A program made the translations under genes and the position numbers. From the NCBI RefSeq assembly GCF_027580225.2, contig NC_073358.2, forward strand, positions 47,268,001-47,332,000: 64,000 nt of DNA. The letters run 5' to 3'. Below the pieces are notes generated by a model. The model searched no databases, was not told the DNA's origin, and was given only the letters and a program-made list of their open reading frames with translations. The stretch is from Misgurnus anguillicaudatus (taxonomy: Eukaryota; Chordata; Actinopteri; Cypriniformes; Cobitidae). Shown piece by piece: positions 25,101-32,901 of the stretch. Numbering within the stretch: the stretch's first letter is position 1; each line of letters opens with the position of its first letter.

Positions 25101-25623
25101 GTGCTGCGTATGGATGTTAGGCCTACTAACACTATGCATTATAGTTAGAAAAAGTAGATTTTCATAATATCAAAACTTAAATTTTTTTTCTGGACTCAAT
25201 GCTAAATACATGTCTGGCTGTTGACACGAACCAAAAGAAAACCAAGAAAATCACACTCATGATGATTTATGGTGATTTTATTTCCGTTACACCATTGCCT
25301 ACAATGACGCTGATGCGGGCTCCCCTGTTTCAAGATGGCGGCTCTATTTGACGCATTCGGTCCATTGAACTGCCGTAGCCAAGGCGACATCTAGTGTACA
25401 TATTTATGTAGATATAGAACAGAATAGATATAGAATACACATAGAATAAAATATATATAGACATAGAACAGATATAGAATAGATATAGAACTGAATAGAA
25501 CAGGTATAGAATAAAATAATAGAATAGATATAGAACAGAATAGAATTGATACAGGACGTGATAGAATAGATATGGAATAGATATAGAATTTAATAGAATA
25601 GACATAGAACTGAATAGATATAG

Positions 25624-25711
<88 letters not shown>

Positions 25712-28700
25712 GAATAGAATAGAATAGAATAGAATAGATTATAACAGATTAGAATAGAAATAGAAATAAAATAAACATAGAACAGAATAGATATAGAACA
25801 TAATAGAATTGATACAGAACTGAATAAAATAGATATATAATAGATATATAATAGTTTTAAATAAGCTTTACATTGATGTATGGTTTGTTTGGATTGACAG
25901 TATTTCTGTCTCATTATGTAATGCGGTTAGAGACCGTATACTGTAAAAATAGATGACACATCTCCAAAAACATCCATTGTTAAAAAACTGAAGCCAAAAT
26001 CACGCAAAAATGACTACTACTTATCTTGCGCCAATGACATCTTTTGGAGCCAGAGTTGGCAGTAGTGATCGTGAAGTGGACCCGCTGTATTAAAGTCCCG
26101 CCCATTTTCCCATTTGACCCAATCACAGACACACAAATCATGTCCTCAAACCCCTTTTTAATAGCATATTATAATATTTAAGTGTACATTTTACGTTAAA
26201 TGTAGATTTGGCATGGGTGGGGTTAATGATCTATATAGCAGCCAGCCACTAGGTGGCGATCGAAATGTTCTTGCTTTTGCGAAACAAGCGATGCTCAAAA
26301 CCTGCCCAACGATAGACAGTAGGCTTGGTGTGTACCTTTCTGTTAAGCTTTATGTTTGCGCGCCTCTCTAACTGTCAAAAACTCGATGAAGTGTGTTGAG
26401 TCCAGTCTTCAAAGGTTAGTTAAGTGTGTCACCAGCTTTCGAAAAATATCTCGAATATGACATTGACCCGTCTCCAAGTATCACTTGGTATCTGTCTCTC
26501 TGGACTGTGGAGAGCTCATATAATAAACACTGTCTTGACACAAGGATCACTATGAAGTCATTATCATTTGGTCACAAAGACATATATAGCTGTATCGTTT
26601 AAGCAAAATCACATTAACCACATTGCTGTATTGTTTGAGCAAAACCTCATTAACCACGTTGGGAACTTATTATTGTTGTAATTGGGTGTATGTGCATGTG
26701 CGATTCTTCTTGACACCTGTGTTGAGTTGTTTTCTGACAGTATTTTGGACGAGTGAATGATAATGGGGTCGTAATAGACAAACACATGCGACACTCTTTG
26801 TAGTGGTTGTGTAAGACACTGTTGCCAGGCAATAGCTGCGAGTGCAAATGCATTGTTTGAGAAACACTGTTTACATGTTCTTATTAGGATTTGGTAGATC
26901 ATTATCGACTGCGTTTCCCTCTTAGTTTTGTTCGGTAGCTTGGACATTATATCATTAGAGCTGTACGGCATTAGCATTGCTGGACAAACCCCAAACCTGA
27001 AGTATTACAATTTGGTGTGAAACTCATCACAGGTACGAATGCCAACCCAAATTGTGGTGCTATTGCTTTGATGAGTAGTCAGTTTATTATCTGGTAGATG
27101 ATAATACAGCCGATAAAATTTATTTGATTTACTAAATAATGTGTTCATTTAGAATAACTCGCTTTTTTGTGTTATTTTTACTCACATTTGGTTAAAAACA
27201 AGACTTATTTTTCTTAAATAGAATTCACTAATTTTATTTAGTTAAATTAACTAAGCCACAAAAAAAATTTTTACAGTGAAGAATCACTGTAAAAAGATTG
27301 CTTTTTCAACTTAAAAAATAAATGTTAAAATTTTTGGTAAAATCAACTTAATAATATTAGTTGAAATTTTTATTTAGTATTTTTAAGTTCTATTAACTCA
27401 AAATTTTAAGACTGCACAAAATTGTTTTTTTAAGTTGAAACAAATTTTACAGCATACTTGTTTGTAATAATAATAATAATAGTAATACATATTCCCCTCT
27501 TCAAATAAAAGGAAAAATAAAATGCACACGTATGACATCCGCTGTACTCGTTTAAAACAGATTTGGTGTTTTACGAGATCAACCACTGAGGAATTATTTA
27601 CAACGGTAGCAAAACCGCAATCTATTACACATCAGACAGGTTTATTCGCACCTCTCTGCTGCAAGAAAGGTGAATCCTGGGGTCGAAAATTGATGATAGA
27701 CAAGACCATCATGGGGCTGGGGAGAGGAAAATGTTAAGAAACGTACACACAACAGCCTTTTAAATCTATTTCTATTTGCAGTAAAAAAAAACTTAAATGT
27801 TTAATAATTTATATCAACATATTACTTTAAATTTGTTGTTACAAACCTTTTTACAGAAAGATATTATTAATAAAACGGGAAACAGACACATTTACATAAA
27901 ATTACATCTTTACCAAAACCCAACTCTAACCTTAACGCTAGGCGACAATGATTTAAAAATCAGAAAATATAAAAAAATCACAAAAATAATATAAACCAAT
28001 ACTTAAAGTGACATCCTAACGCAAACACCAAATCTAACCTTAAACCGAAGCGACAATGGTTTGAAAAAAAAGGAAAAAGCTGTTGAGTAACTCATACGTG
28101 ACAATGACACCTAAACAGAAATTTGTGATACGATCACGAAAAAACACGGAAATTCATGGTTTAACGAAAAAGAATTAAAAAAATGATGTGACTATAGGTA
28201 CATAATTTTGTGAGACTGGGTAGGGTAAATGATGACAGAATTAAATTTTTTGGTGAGTTATACCTTTAATGTGATGTATATTTGTGTTTGACTATCTCGG
28301 AAATGTTTATTTGTATGTCAGCTTCTAAACTTGCCGCGCTCACTGAATATGAAATGTTATTTGGTGTTTGTCTGGCGCCATGCTACCGAGCCCCTAAGGT
28401 GACATTGGAGTAAAAAAATCTAAAGTTTAGTTTCATGTGCTCACGTGAAACTTTCATGTGCAGAATTTAAAAAAAAAGTTTAGTTTCGCGCACGCACGTG
28501 AAACTAAACACGATAGTTTTACGTGCGCACGCGATACTAAGCTTTATTAAATTTTTGCTCCATGTCCCCTTAGCATTCAGATGACCTAATAGTTATAGAT
28601 CTCTCCATCATGTAAACAACTAGACATCACATCTCGAGTTGAGCAGGTCGAGCATGGGCCGTGTTTGAGACTTTTAAACTTTGAGTAGCTTGTTTGTCAT

Positions 28701-28864
28701 CTCTGCTGTAATTAAAATGCTCATTTCAGCGTCTCCCATACCTTTAGAAAACCATCAGAAGTGTCCTCCAGCCATGCCCAGGGGTCTCGTCCTTAGGACT
28801 ACCAAACACTTGAGGACTACCATCCTAATCAAAGAGTGAGAATGTCCCCGATAGAGTGACCGTG

Positions 28865-28952
<88 letters not shown>

Positions 28953-31900
28953 CGTGCGTGTGTGTGCGTGTGTGTGTGTGAAGAGCTCTTGGCCTCAATT
29001 GTGCCCACAGCATCTTAGTTCAGGTTAAAACCACAGGAGGGGGAGTTAGTTTTTTATTTGTTGTGTTATGAATTCCATTTGAATGTATCATGAGATGAGG
29101 TGTTTACTTTGACTATAATGTGTAGTATTAAAATTATTTACTTTAAAATGTGTTTACTTTAACACTAACTTGTAAGTATTGAAGCATTGTTCTGTATTAT
29201 GTTGCACTGTGTGGGTTCTTGTTCATGTTCCTGTCTATCAGCTGTTCTAAATAAAGACGCCATCAATCAAATGTCAACAGCCTACCTGATCTTCAAAGAC
29301 TAATAGACATTTTCTACAGTTTAATTACTGGGATATTTTCAAAAGATTCTAAGATTTAGCCATGTTTTATCTGAAAAAGTTGGATCATTGTTTGCCTTGT
29401 CGTTGTTTGTGAGAGAGAGGATGAGAGGGGAAAACTGAAAGACATGTGACCCCGGACAGGGCCGGCCCGCGGGTTTGTGGGGCCCTGGGCAAGATCACGA
29501 AGATGGGCCCCAATAGTAGCACTGTATTTCTGTAATGATTATTTTCAATGAATTGTCATTTGTGGATTAATCTTATTCTAAAATTAAACCTTTGTGGGGT
29601 TTTTCTGCAGGTCTGGTCAGCCACGTGGTTACAATTTTTACATGCCCTGCAAAAAATTTTTTACTGGCTGCACCACAAAAATGAAAAATAATAAACTAGC
29701 CTAAATTTGATACATTTTATATATTGTTATATTTGACATATATGGTGAGTAAAAAAGTGTAAAAAAAATCAGTAGAAAAAATTACAGTGTAACTTGCCGG
29801 TAACTTACGGTAGATTTAAATTTATGTTATTTAAGTCTTTGTCTTTACAGATTAAAACTAAAATAACAGCCTCATGCAAAGCATTCAGGGAACCAGAAAT
29901 CATCATCAACCTTTTTCTGTTTTTTGTTCAGATTTTGTTACCATTAGATATTTTTTTCTTTATTCATGTGCATTTTTTTTTAATAACAATTACTTTGTGT
30001 GTTTTTTTAGAACAACTGGAGGACGACAAGTTCCAGAGTAATGGAGGTGAGATGTTTTTATCACTCAGTCTGTTTTAGTGATCATTACATTAAGACATTT
30101 CAATTTACTTTACTCTCAATCACTCTCATCTTTCTCTATCTGTTTGACATGATAGATGGAGTCTGAGTCTCTTCACTGTTGACATCACTCATCTGGTACT
30201 TGGTACTTTTCTCATCTCGTCCCCCTTTTGTCTTCTCTTTTCATCTTGTCCCTTTTCATTATGTCTTTTCTTATCTCCCTTTACTTCTTTTTCACTTCTC
30301 TCTTCACAACTTTTTTCTCTTCTTTTTATCTCATCCCTATTTTTATGCTTCCTTTTATGTTTCTTCTTGTCTCATCTCTTGTCTTCTACCTGTCTCTTTT
30401 CTTTTCTTGTCCCTTCTTTTTTTCTTTTTTCTTTTGCATCTAATTTTCTTTTTGTCTCGTCTCTTCTTTATATTACTTTCCTCTCTCTTATTTTCTTGTC
30501 TCCCCTTTTTGTATCTATCTTTTCAATGTCTTTTTTCTTCTCTTCCCTTTATTTCCCATTTTCTCTTTATCTTTCCATCTCTCTTTATTTGTTTTTTCTG
30601 CTGTTTTCTTCACAACTCTCCTATGCCCTCCCCTCCTCCTCCTCCTCCTTCTCTTCTCCTGTCTTCTTCTGTTTCTGCTCCTCCTCTCCTCTTCCTGCTC
30701 CTACTCCTCCTCTCTTTTCTTCCTTCTCCTCTTCTTTTCCTGCTTCTACTCCTCATCTCCTTTTCCTGCTCCTACTCCGCCTCTCCTCTTCCTGCTCCTC
30801 CACTCTTTTCTTCCTGCTCCTCTTCTCTTCCTGCTCTTACTCCTCCTCTCCTCTTCCTGCTCCTACTCCTCCTCTCTTTTCTTCCTTCTCCTCTTCTTTT
30901 CCTGCTTCTACTCCTCCTCTCCTCTTCCTGCTCCTACTCCTCCTCTCTTTTCTTCCTTCTCCTCTTCTTTTCCTGCTTCTACTCCTCATCTCCTCTTCCT
31001 GCTCCTACTCCGGCTCTCCTCTTCCTGCTCCTCCACTGTTTTCTTCCTGCTCCTCTTCTCTTCCTACTCTTACTCCTCCTCTCCTCTTCCTGCTCCTCTC
31101 CTCTTCCTGCTCATCTCATCTTCTCTTCCTGCTTCTACTCATCCTCTCCTCTTCCTGCTCCTCCACTCTTTTCTTCCTGCTCATCTTCTCTTCCTGCTCT
31201 TACTCCTCCTCTCCTTTTCCTGCTCCTAATCCTCCTCTCTTTTCTTTCTTTTCCTCTTCTTTTTTCTGCTTCTACTCCTCCTCTCTTCTTCCTGCTCCTC
31301 CTCTCTTTTCTTCCTGCTCATCTTCTCTTTTCTTCCTGCTCCTCTTCTTTTCCTGCTCCTACCCCTCATCTCTTTTCTTCCTTCTCTTCTTTTTCTGCTT
31401 CTACTCCTCTTCTCCTCTTCCTGCTCATACTCCTCCTCTCCTCTTCCTGCTCATCTCCTCTTCTCTTCCTGCTCCTGCTTCTCCCCTCCTCTTCCTGCTC
31501 CTCCTCTCTTTTCTTCCTGCTCATCTCCTCTTCTCTTCCTGCTCCTGCTCCTCCTCTCCTCTTCCTGCTCCTCCTTTCTTTTCTTTCTGCTCCTCTCCTC
31601 TTCTTTTCCTGCTCCTAATCCTCTATTTTGTTCCTGCTCCTCTCCTCTTCCTGCTCCCTCTCTCTTTTCTTTCTGCTCCTCTTCTCTTCCTGCTCCTCCT
31701 CTTGCTTCTCATCCTGCTCCTACTCTTCCTGCTCCTACTCATGCTTCTCTTCCTCCTCCTACTCCTCCTCTTCCTGATCCTACTCTCCTGTTCTTGCTTC
31801 TACTCTTCCTCTTCCTGTTCCTACTCCGCCTCTTCTCTTTCTACTCCTGCTCCCGCTTCTCTTTCTGCTCCTACTCCTTCTCTTCCTCTTCTTGATCCTT

Positions 31901-32901
31901 CTCCTCTCATCTTCTTTTCTCTTGTCCTCTTCCTGCTCCTACTCCGCCTATTCTCTTTCTACTCCTACTCCTGCTCCTGCTTCTCTTTCTGCTCCTACTC
32001 CTTCTCTTCCTCTTCTTGATCCTTCTCCTCTCATCTTTTTTTCTCTTGTCCTCTTTCTGCTCCTAGTCCTCCTCTTCCTGCTACTACTCCTCCTTTCTTC
32101 TCTTCCTGCTTCTACTTCTACCCCTAATCCTCCTAACCTCTTCTGTCTTTTACTCCTTCTTTCAACTTTTCTCTTTTCCTTTTCCTGTTCTTACTCCTTG
32201 TCTCCTCTTCCTGCTCCTATCCTCCATTGGTCTTCTGTTTTTTTAACTTTTCTTTTCCTCTCTTTTCGCGTCCCTTTCTGGCTTCTCTTCTCACATCTCG
32301 TTCCTTATGCTGTACCCATTTATACTGCTCTTGAAGTAAACACGCACCTCCCACATTGTCTGTCCACAGGATCCAGCGGTACCCAGCCCAAGCAGGACTG
32401 GTCCATTCAATGGCCTACTTCTGAATCGGGTAAAGAAAACACCCCAGTGGGTCCAGCGGACCACAGTCAATGGGTTCGTCTACAGCTCTCCCAGAGTCCT
32501 AAACTGCACTCCCGTTATAGCCAGCACTTATGTCAGAGCCCCCAGGCGCTGGCGCCCCCCTTTTACTCTCCTCATCTACAGTCTCAGGCGGACCGGCTAA
32601 CCGTGGACGCTCACTGCGGCCTGTTTCCGTCTCCTCTGGATACAGGACATCACTCTCTTCCTCCCTCCCCCAGACAGAGGCACTTTGCTCACACACCTCC
32701 GCGGACTCCTTTAGTAGTGAACACCATGACCCCTCCGGGCACTCCACAGGTCAAGCGCAGGAATAAACTAAAGGCTCCAGGAACGCCGCCGCCTGCCAAC
32801 CGGAAGCTCATTCATCTTCTTCCGGGGTTCACATCTCTGCACCGCAGTAAATCTCATGAATTCCAGCTGGGAAACCGAATAGACGACGCACAGACGCCCA
32901 A
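4420..32901 (+). CDS. ksr2: ksr2, kinase suppressor of Ras 2, N-terminal coding exons (gene continues right)
   Basis: Scaffold pseudokinase that assembles RAF, MEK and ERK at the membrane in Ras signalling. Visible coding exons are 4420-4596, 15814-15954, 16779-16929, possibly 30011-30046, and 32370-32901. All join in phase without stops, giving about 333 residues (345 with the microexon). Exons 1-3 make the KSR CA1 region (coiled coil plus SAM-like fold); exon 4 is the Pro/Ser/Thr-rich linker with a [12 protein letters not shown] 14-3-3-type site. The C1 zinc finger and pseudokinase domains lie beyond the window. It is KSR2 rather than KSR1 by the MDEENMTKS start and [10 protein letters not shown]. 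Introns 1 and 3 are 11.2 and 15.4 kb and repeat-filled. Confidence 0.93.
4597..5737 (+). other. ksr2 intron 1, proximal part
   Basis: About 1.1 kb after the exon 1 donor. CpG stays high to about 4900, consistent with the downstream edge of a promoter-associated CpG region. The rest is AT-rich with nothing recognisable. Confidence 0.4.
5742..6237. mobile_element. MITE with GGGGCCATGGCA termini
   Basis: The left end AAGGGGCCATGGCA and right end TGCCATGGCCCCTTT are inverted copies about 495 bp apart. No coding capacity. This terminus is common in cyprinid-type fish DNA; superfamily not determined. Confidence 0.75.
6238..7434 (+). other. ksr2 intron 1, unannotated AT-rich DNA
   Basis: No exon, RNA gene or clear repeat boundary seen in 1.2 kb. 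Confidence 0.35.
7435..7625. repeat. interspersed repeat fragment (shared with 13740-14005)
   Basis: GAAATGTAGTGGAGTAAAA and CCAAAGAAAAACACT occur here and again at 13866-13935 in the same order with similar spacing. Ends are not definable. Confidence 0.55.
7750..7988. repeat. MITE fragment, GTGACCCTGGACCACAAAAC family
   Basis: Starts with the GTGACCCTGGACCACAAAAC terminus frequent in cyprinid-type genomes and continues through ATGGGTCAAAATTATAGATT. A copy in the opposite orientation lies near 10410-10735 (TTCATGGAACATGATCTTTA). Confidence 0.6.
7990..8790 (-). mobile_element. degraded Tc1/mariner-type element
   Basis: On the minus strand a Tc1 transposase N terminus is readable at 8141-8049. 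The flank CAAATACTTATTTGCAGCTG near 8691 is a typical fish Tc1 3'-region word. About 300 bp of unrelated CpG-rich sequence (about 8200-8520) interrupts it. The central catalytic domain is missing. Confidence 0.65.
8049..8141 (-). pseudogene. Tc1-like transposase N-terminal fragment
   Basis: Reads [20 protein letters not shown] then [10 protein letters not shown] before a stop. It matches the start of fish Tc1 transposases, whose first helix-turn-helix binds the inverted repeats. Only about 30 of roughly 340 residues remain, so it is non-functional. Confidence 0.8.
9381..9410. repeat. AT dinucleotide microsatellite
   Basis: A short run of AT units in ksr2 intron 1. Confidence 0.7.
9455..9535. 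repeat. MITE end fragment, TTTCCCGGACAGGGATTAG type
   Basis: GGTTTCCCGGACAGGGATTA followed by AAACCAGGACTAG resembles a common fish MITE terminus. The other end is absent; a short GTCT run follows. Confidence 0.5.
10400..10740. repeat. inverted copy of the GTGACCCTGGACC MITE family, rearranged
   Basis: CATGAAATATCTTCATGGAA and GATCTTTACTTAA are the complement of words at 7870-7905. The end near 10720, GATCCAGGTTCACATA, is a diverged copy of the terminus. Unrelated sequence intervenes. Confidence 0.5.
11055..11545. mobile_element. fish repeat with a nested MITE (11146-11429)
   Basis: The outer repeat begins GGTTACACTTTACAATAAAG and ends near GTTAGTTAATCCATTGAC. The inner element has TTAAAGAAACAGTATGTAAG on the left and CTACATACTGTTCCTTTAA on the right, an imperfect terminal inverted repeat. 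It contains the tandem-like phrase GTTTTGGCCACAA. Confidence 0.65.
11795..11905 (+). repeat. tRNA-derived SINE, truncated
   Basis: Begins within the B-box region (AAGGTCATGGGTTTGACCC) and ends in the fish SINE tail CCTAATGCGTAAATGTAAAT. The A box is missing. Same family as 37527-37675. Confidence 0.65.
11918..12463. mobile_element. long fold-back element, ~200-bp inverted arms
   Basis: The arm 11918-12115 is repeated as its complement at 12270-12463. Shared words include GACTGGCGTATCATATG, TGCACCGTTTAAGTGAATGG and CACTTCGTGCTATTTATACG. The spacer contains ACATCCTAACCCAAACACCA, also seen at 28009-28060. Ends lie next to CCCAGTCTCCTGA / TCAGGAGACTGGG. No coding capacity. Confidence 0.8.
12929..12942. 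repeat. poly-C run
   Basis: About 12 consecutive C residues; a likely site of sequencing length error. Confidence 0.6.
12959..13169. mobile_element. small fold-back MITE, ACTGTAAAAAATG type
   Basis: Starts CACTGTAAAAAATGTC and ends AATTTTTTAGAGTGTA. The internal words TACTGGCAACTAGCTGC and TACTGGCAACCAGCTGC suggest repeated subunits. A fragment of a similar element is at 29775-29840. Confidence 0.6.
13170..14282 (+). mobile_element. 1.1-kb DNA transposon with 29-bp TIRs carrying a THAP exon pair
   Basis: CATAGACATTATATACGTAG and the next 9 bases at the left end are repeated inverted at 14254-14282. Inside is an intron-split THAP DNA-binding domain, as found at the N terminus of P-element (THAP9-type) and Kolobok transposases. 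The catalytic part is gone and a repeat fragment fills 13740-14005. A clean target duplication is not visible (AGTGTACC versus TAGATACC). Confidence 0.8.
13301..13731 (+). pseudogene. THAP-domain transposase N-terminal fragment, two exons
   Basis: Exon a, 13301-13380, reads [20 protein letters not shown] then HGITFH, and stops at GTAAGA. Exon b begins at 13500 after AAG and reads [20 protein letters not shown] then [13 protein letters not shown]. This is a THAP C2CH zinc finger (CAAYGC, FP, W, LCS). The last ligand His is replaced by Gln (LCSKQ). The reading frame runs to 13731 but is not recognisable beyond the THAP domain. Confidence 0.78.
14460..14650. mobile_element. fold-back MITE
   Basis: Near-palindromic: GGTTGCAATCAATTTATTTAA on the left mirrors TTAAATAAATTGATTGCAACC on the right, with CACTGAAAAAATT / ATTTTTTTAGTGTG ends. 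Confidence 0.7.
14651..15195 (+). other. ksr2 intron 1, unique-looking segment
   Basis: About 500 bp without an obvious repeat family. No exon features seen. Confidence 0.35.
15200..15530. mobile_element. MITE with GTGTAACTTTTAG / CTAAAGTTAACAC ends
   Basis: Left end AAAGGTGCATTGTGTAACTT and right end CACTAGATGTCGCTAAAGTT form imperfect inverted termini of a family frequent in cyprinid-type fish. The internal 68-codon ORF is chance. Confidence 0.65.
15585..15705. repeat. GGTAC/GAGGTACTAATATG interspersed repeat
   Basis: GTATGTACCTCTGAGGTACT and GAAAGGGTACTGCCT recur in related form at 10020-10075 and on both sides of the MITE at 34190-34400. It lies about 110 bp upstream of ksr2 exon 2. Confidence 0.55.
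15814..15954 (+). CDS. ksr2: ksr2 coding exon 2
   Basis: A 141-nt exon (47 codons, phase 0 at both ends) after a strong pyrimidine tract and CAG, ending before GTATGA. It encodes [40 protein letters not shown] and MRKEVIM. This is the conserved KSR CA1 segment leading into the SAM-like domain. Confidence 0.94.
16124..16452. mobile_element. fold-back MITE, GGGATAGTTCTCCC / GGGTGAACTATCCC
   Basis: Terminal inverted repeat AAAGGGATAGTTC with TTGGGTGAACTATCCCTTT. An inner stem pairs GAGGAATGTTTGTAA...GGTAACCAAAC-type words around 16228-16250 with 16320-16345. It sits in ksr2 intron 2. A relative is at 19000-19370; fragments at 28190-28270 and 51108-51155. Confidence 0.8.
16779..16929 (+). CDS. 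ksr2: ksr2 coding exon 3
   Basis: A 151-nt exon after CAG, ending one base into a codon at GTAAGT. It encodes [20 protein letters not shown] and [20 protein letters not shown], then [10 protein letters not shown]. This is the SAM-like part of CA1 with the hallmark EECARLN-type motif. Confidence 0.94.
17329..17402. repeat. 42-nt poly-A flanked by a 15-17 bp direct repeat
   Basis: GTCCCGCCACCTTGC occurs immediately before (17331-17345) and after (17388-17402) a pure A run at 17346-17387. This looks like a LINE-mediated insertion of little more than a poly-A tail, with its target-site duplication. Confidence 0.75.
17403..18999 (+). other. ksr2 intron 3, mostly unclassified
   Basis: AT-rich DNA with a repeat piece at about 17575-17720 (TCGATTGATGATTGGTCC) that recurs at 55050-55125. 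No exon is visible. Confidence 0.4.
19000..19370. mobile_element. fold-back MITE, GGGACAGTTCACCC type
   Basis: AAAGGGACAGTTCACCCAAA on the left mirrors TTTTTGGGTGAACTATTCCT on the right. Same family as 16124-16452. Confidence 0.8.
19609..19922. mobile_element. nested GC-rich MITE, GGGTCGCACACCGG ends
   Basis: GGGGGTCGCACACCGGCCGC at the left and GGCCGGTGTGCGATCCCC at the right are inverted. About 310 bp, CpG-rich unlike the surroundings. Confidence 0.7.
20213..21012. mobile_element. family A element (PIF/Harbinger-like) with MADF fragment
   Basis: TGCTGCGTTTACACCAACT at the left and GGCTGGTGTTAAAGCAGC at the right are imperfect inverted termini flanked by TAA/TTA. TWA target sites plus a MADF-type accessory gene fit PIF/Harbinger elements. 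CpG-rich with AAATGAGGCG / GCGCAAATGAGGCG repeats. Confidence 0.6.
20520..20655 (-). pseudogene. MADF-like domain fragment (Harbinger accessory protein type)
   Basis: On the minus strand an exon reads [40 protein letters not shown] and GNL, then a consensus GTAAGT donor. The pattern (hydrophobic-x-P-E-L-Y-D, then K-x-x-x-W) is that of MADF/Adf-1-type DNA-binding domains, which accompany Harbinger transposases. The following exon is not present. Confidence 0.65.
21281..21462 (+). pseudogene. Crypton-like tyrosine recombinase N-terminal fragment, copy 1
   Basis: Reads [20 protein letters not shown] then [18 protein letters not shown] before a premature stop. The second copy at 59377 shows that four bases are missing here. 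The pattern resembles the N-terminal SAM-like/core-binding part of Crypton-derived proteins (KIAA1958/ZMYM type). By family resemblance only. Confidence 0.5.
21740..22420 (+). other. unique-looking intronic segment of ksr2 intron 3
   Basis: Lower AT content and no repeat match, interrupted by a TC microsatellite. ATTTGCATATG-like and CCAATTAAACTGG words occur around 22230-22300. It could be conserved non-coding DNA; not testable here. Confidence 0.3.
22119..22161. repeat. TC dinucleotide microsatellite
   Basis: Uninterrupted TC units. The Leu-Ser ORF across it is spurious. Confidence 0.9.
23275..24650. repeat. two tandem ~670-700 bp units
   Basis: Unit 1 (about 23275-23945) and unit 2 (about 23946-24650) share TTACTTCCGGTTT, GGTCCGACTAG, CAAATACTTCGTCGAAAATA and GAGTTTCGTTGGAAAACGAG in the same order, offset 671 to 700 bp. 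Each contains a TAGAATAGATATAGAACAG array; the length difference lies mainly in that array. Confidence 0.8.
24665..24962. repeat. TAGAA/TATAGAATAGA microsatellite, first part
   Basis: Degenerate tandem array of TAGAA and TATAGAATAGA units, continued after the MITE at 25397-25860. It gives long meaningless Tyr/Ile/Leu-rich ORFs on the minus strand. Confidence 0.85.
24963..25396. mobile_element. MITE inserted in the TAGAA array at a TA site
   Basis: CACTAGATGTCGCCTTGG at the left and CCAAGGCGACATCTAGTG at the right are perfect inverted ends, flanked by TA. Sub-terminal AAGATGGCGGC-type words are also inverted. TA target use suggests a Tc1/mariner-mobilised MITE. Confidence 0.8.
25397..25865. 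repeat. TAGAA-type microsatellite, second part, with CA run
   Basis: TAGAACAGAATAGATATAG units, interrupted by an uninterrupted CA tract at 25625-25707. Confidence 0.85.
25925..26300. repeat. interspersed element fragment, ACTGTAAAAATAGATG type
   Basis: ATACTGTAAAAATAGATGAC and AAAGTCCCGCCCATTTTCCC, with CTTTTGGAGCCAGAG, resemble the family at 40225-40695 and 54520-55140. Boundaries unclear. Confidence 0.45.
26301..27165 (+). other. ksr2 intron 3, no recognised content
   Basis: About 860 bp with three overlapping antisense ORFs that look accidental. No repeat or exon recognised. Confidence 0.35.
27170..27450. repeat. AT-rich fold-back MITE pieces
   Basis: TTTTTACAGTG near 27270 and CACTGTAAAAAG at 27286 form a terminus-like hairpin between two AT-rich pieces. 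TAAGTTGAAA and TTTTTCAACTTA words occur inverted. Confidence 0.45.
28190..28270. repeat. end fragment of the GTTCACCC MITE family
   Basis: GGGTAAATGATGACAGAATT followed by TTTTTTGGTGAGTTATACCTTT matches one arm of the elements at 16124 and 19000. Confidence 0.6.
28865..28980. repeat. TG dinucleotide microsatellite
   Basis: About 115 bp of TG with a few CG interruptions near the 3' end. The His-Thr ORF on the minus strand is spurious. Confidence 0.9.
29450..29520. repeat. possible hAT end fragment
   Basis: GACAGGGCCGGCCCGCGGGT and GGGGCCCTGGGCAAG are words found at ends of fish hAT elements. No partner end is seen. Confidence 0.4.
30011..30046 (+). CDS. ksr2: candidate 36-nt ksr2 microexon between exons 3 and 4
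   Basis: A 36-nt segment preceded by a T-rich tract and TAG, and followed by GTGAGA. It starts and ends in phase 1, exactly matching the exon 3/exon 4 junction, and adds [16 protein letters not shown] acidic residues without a stop. Third codon positions are mostly G/C in AT-rich surroundings. I do not recall this peptide in the canonical human isoform, so it may be an alternative or fish-specific cassette. Confidence 0.55.
30205..32330 (+). repeat. 2.1-kb pyrimidine-dominated minisatellite upstream of ksr2 exon 4
   Basis: Almost entirely C and T on the plus strand, with A and G mainly in CTCCTACTCC and CCTGCTCC words. Variants of CTCCTCTCCTCTTCCTGCTC recur, in blocks of about 70 bp. It ends about 40 bp before the exon 4 acceptor. 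The 479- and 550-codon Leu/Ser/Phe ORFs across it are artefacts. Confidence 0.9.
32370..32901 (+). CDS. ksr2: ksr2 coding exon 4
   Basis: A 532-nt exon after TGTCCACAG, ending in AA before GTGAGT (phase 2). It encodes [20 protein letters not shown] onward: a Pro/Ser/Thr-rich linker with [33 protein letters not shown] and GTPPP motifs, then [20 protein letters not shown] and [15 protein letters not shown] and TP sites are likely proline-directed kinase targets. RSKSHE corresponds to a 14-3-3-binding phosphosite of KSR1 (Ser297 by recollection). Confidence 0.94.

Noticed and set aside
28825..29013. His-Thr repeat ORF, and similar ORFs at 51206-51502, 53593-53826 and 25330-25914
   Set aside because: Direct translations of CA/TG microsatellites and TAGAA arrays.
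30179..32019. Long Leu/Ser/Phe-rich ORFs (479 and 550 codons)
   Set aside because: They arise from the CT-rich minisatellite, which is open in several plus frames at once; no domain, no start context and low complexity throughout.
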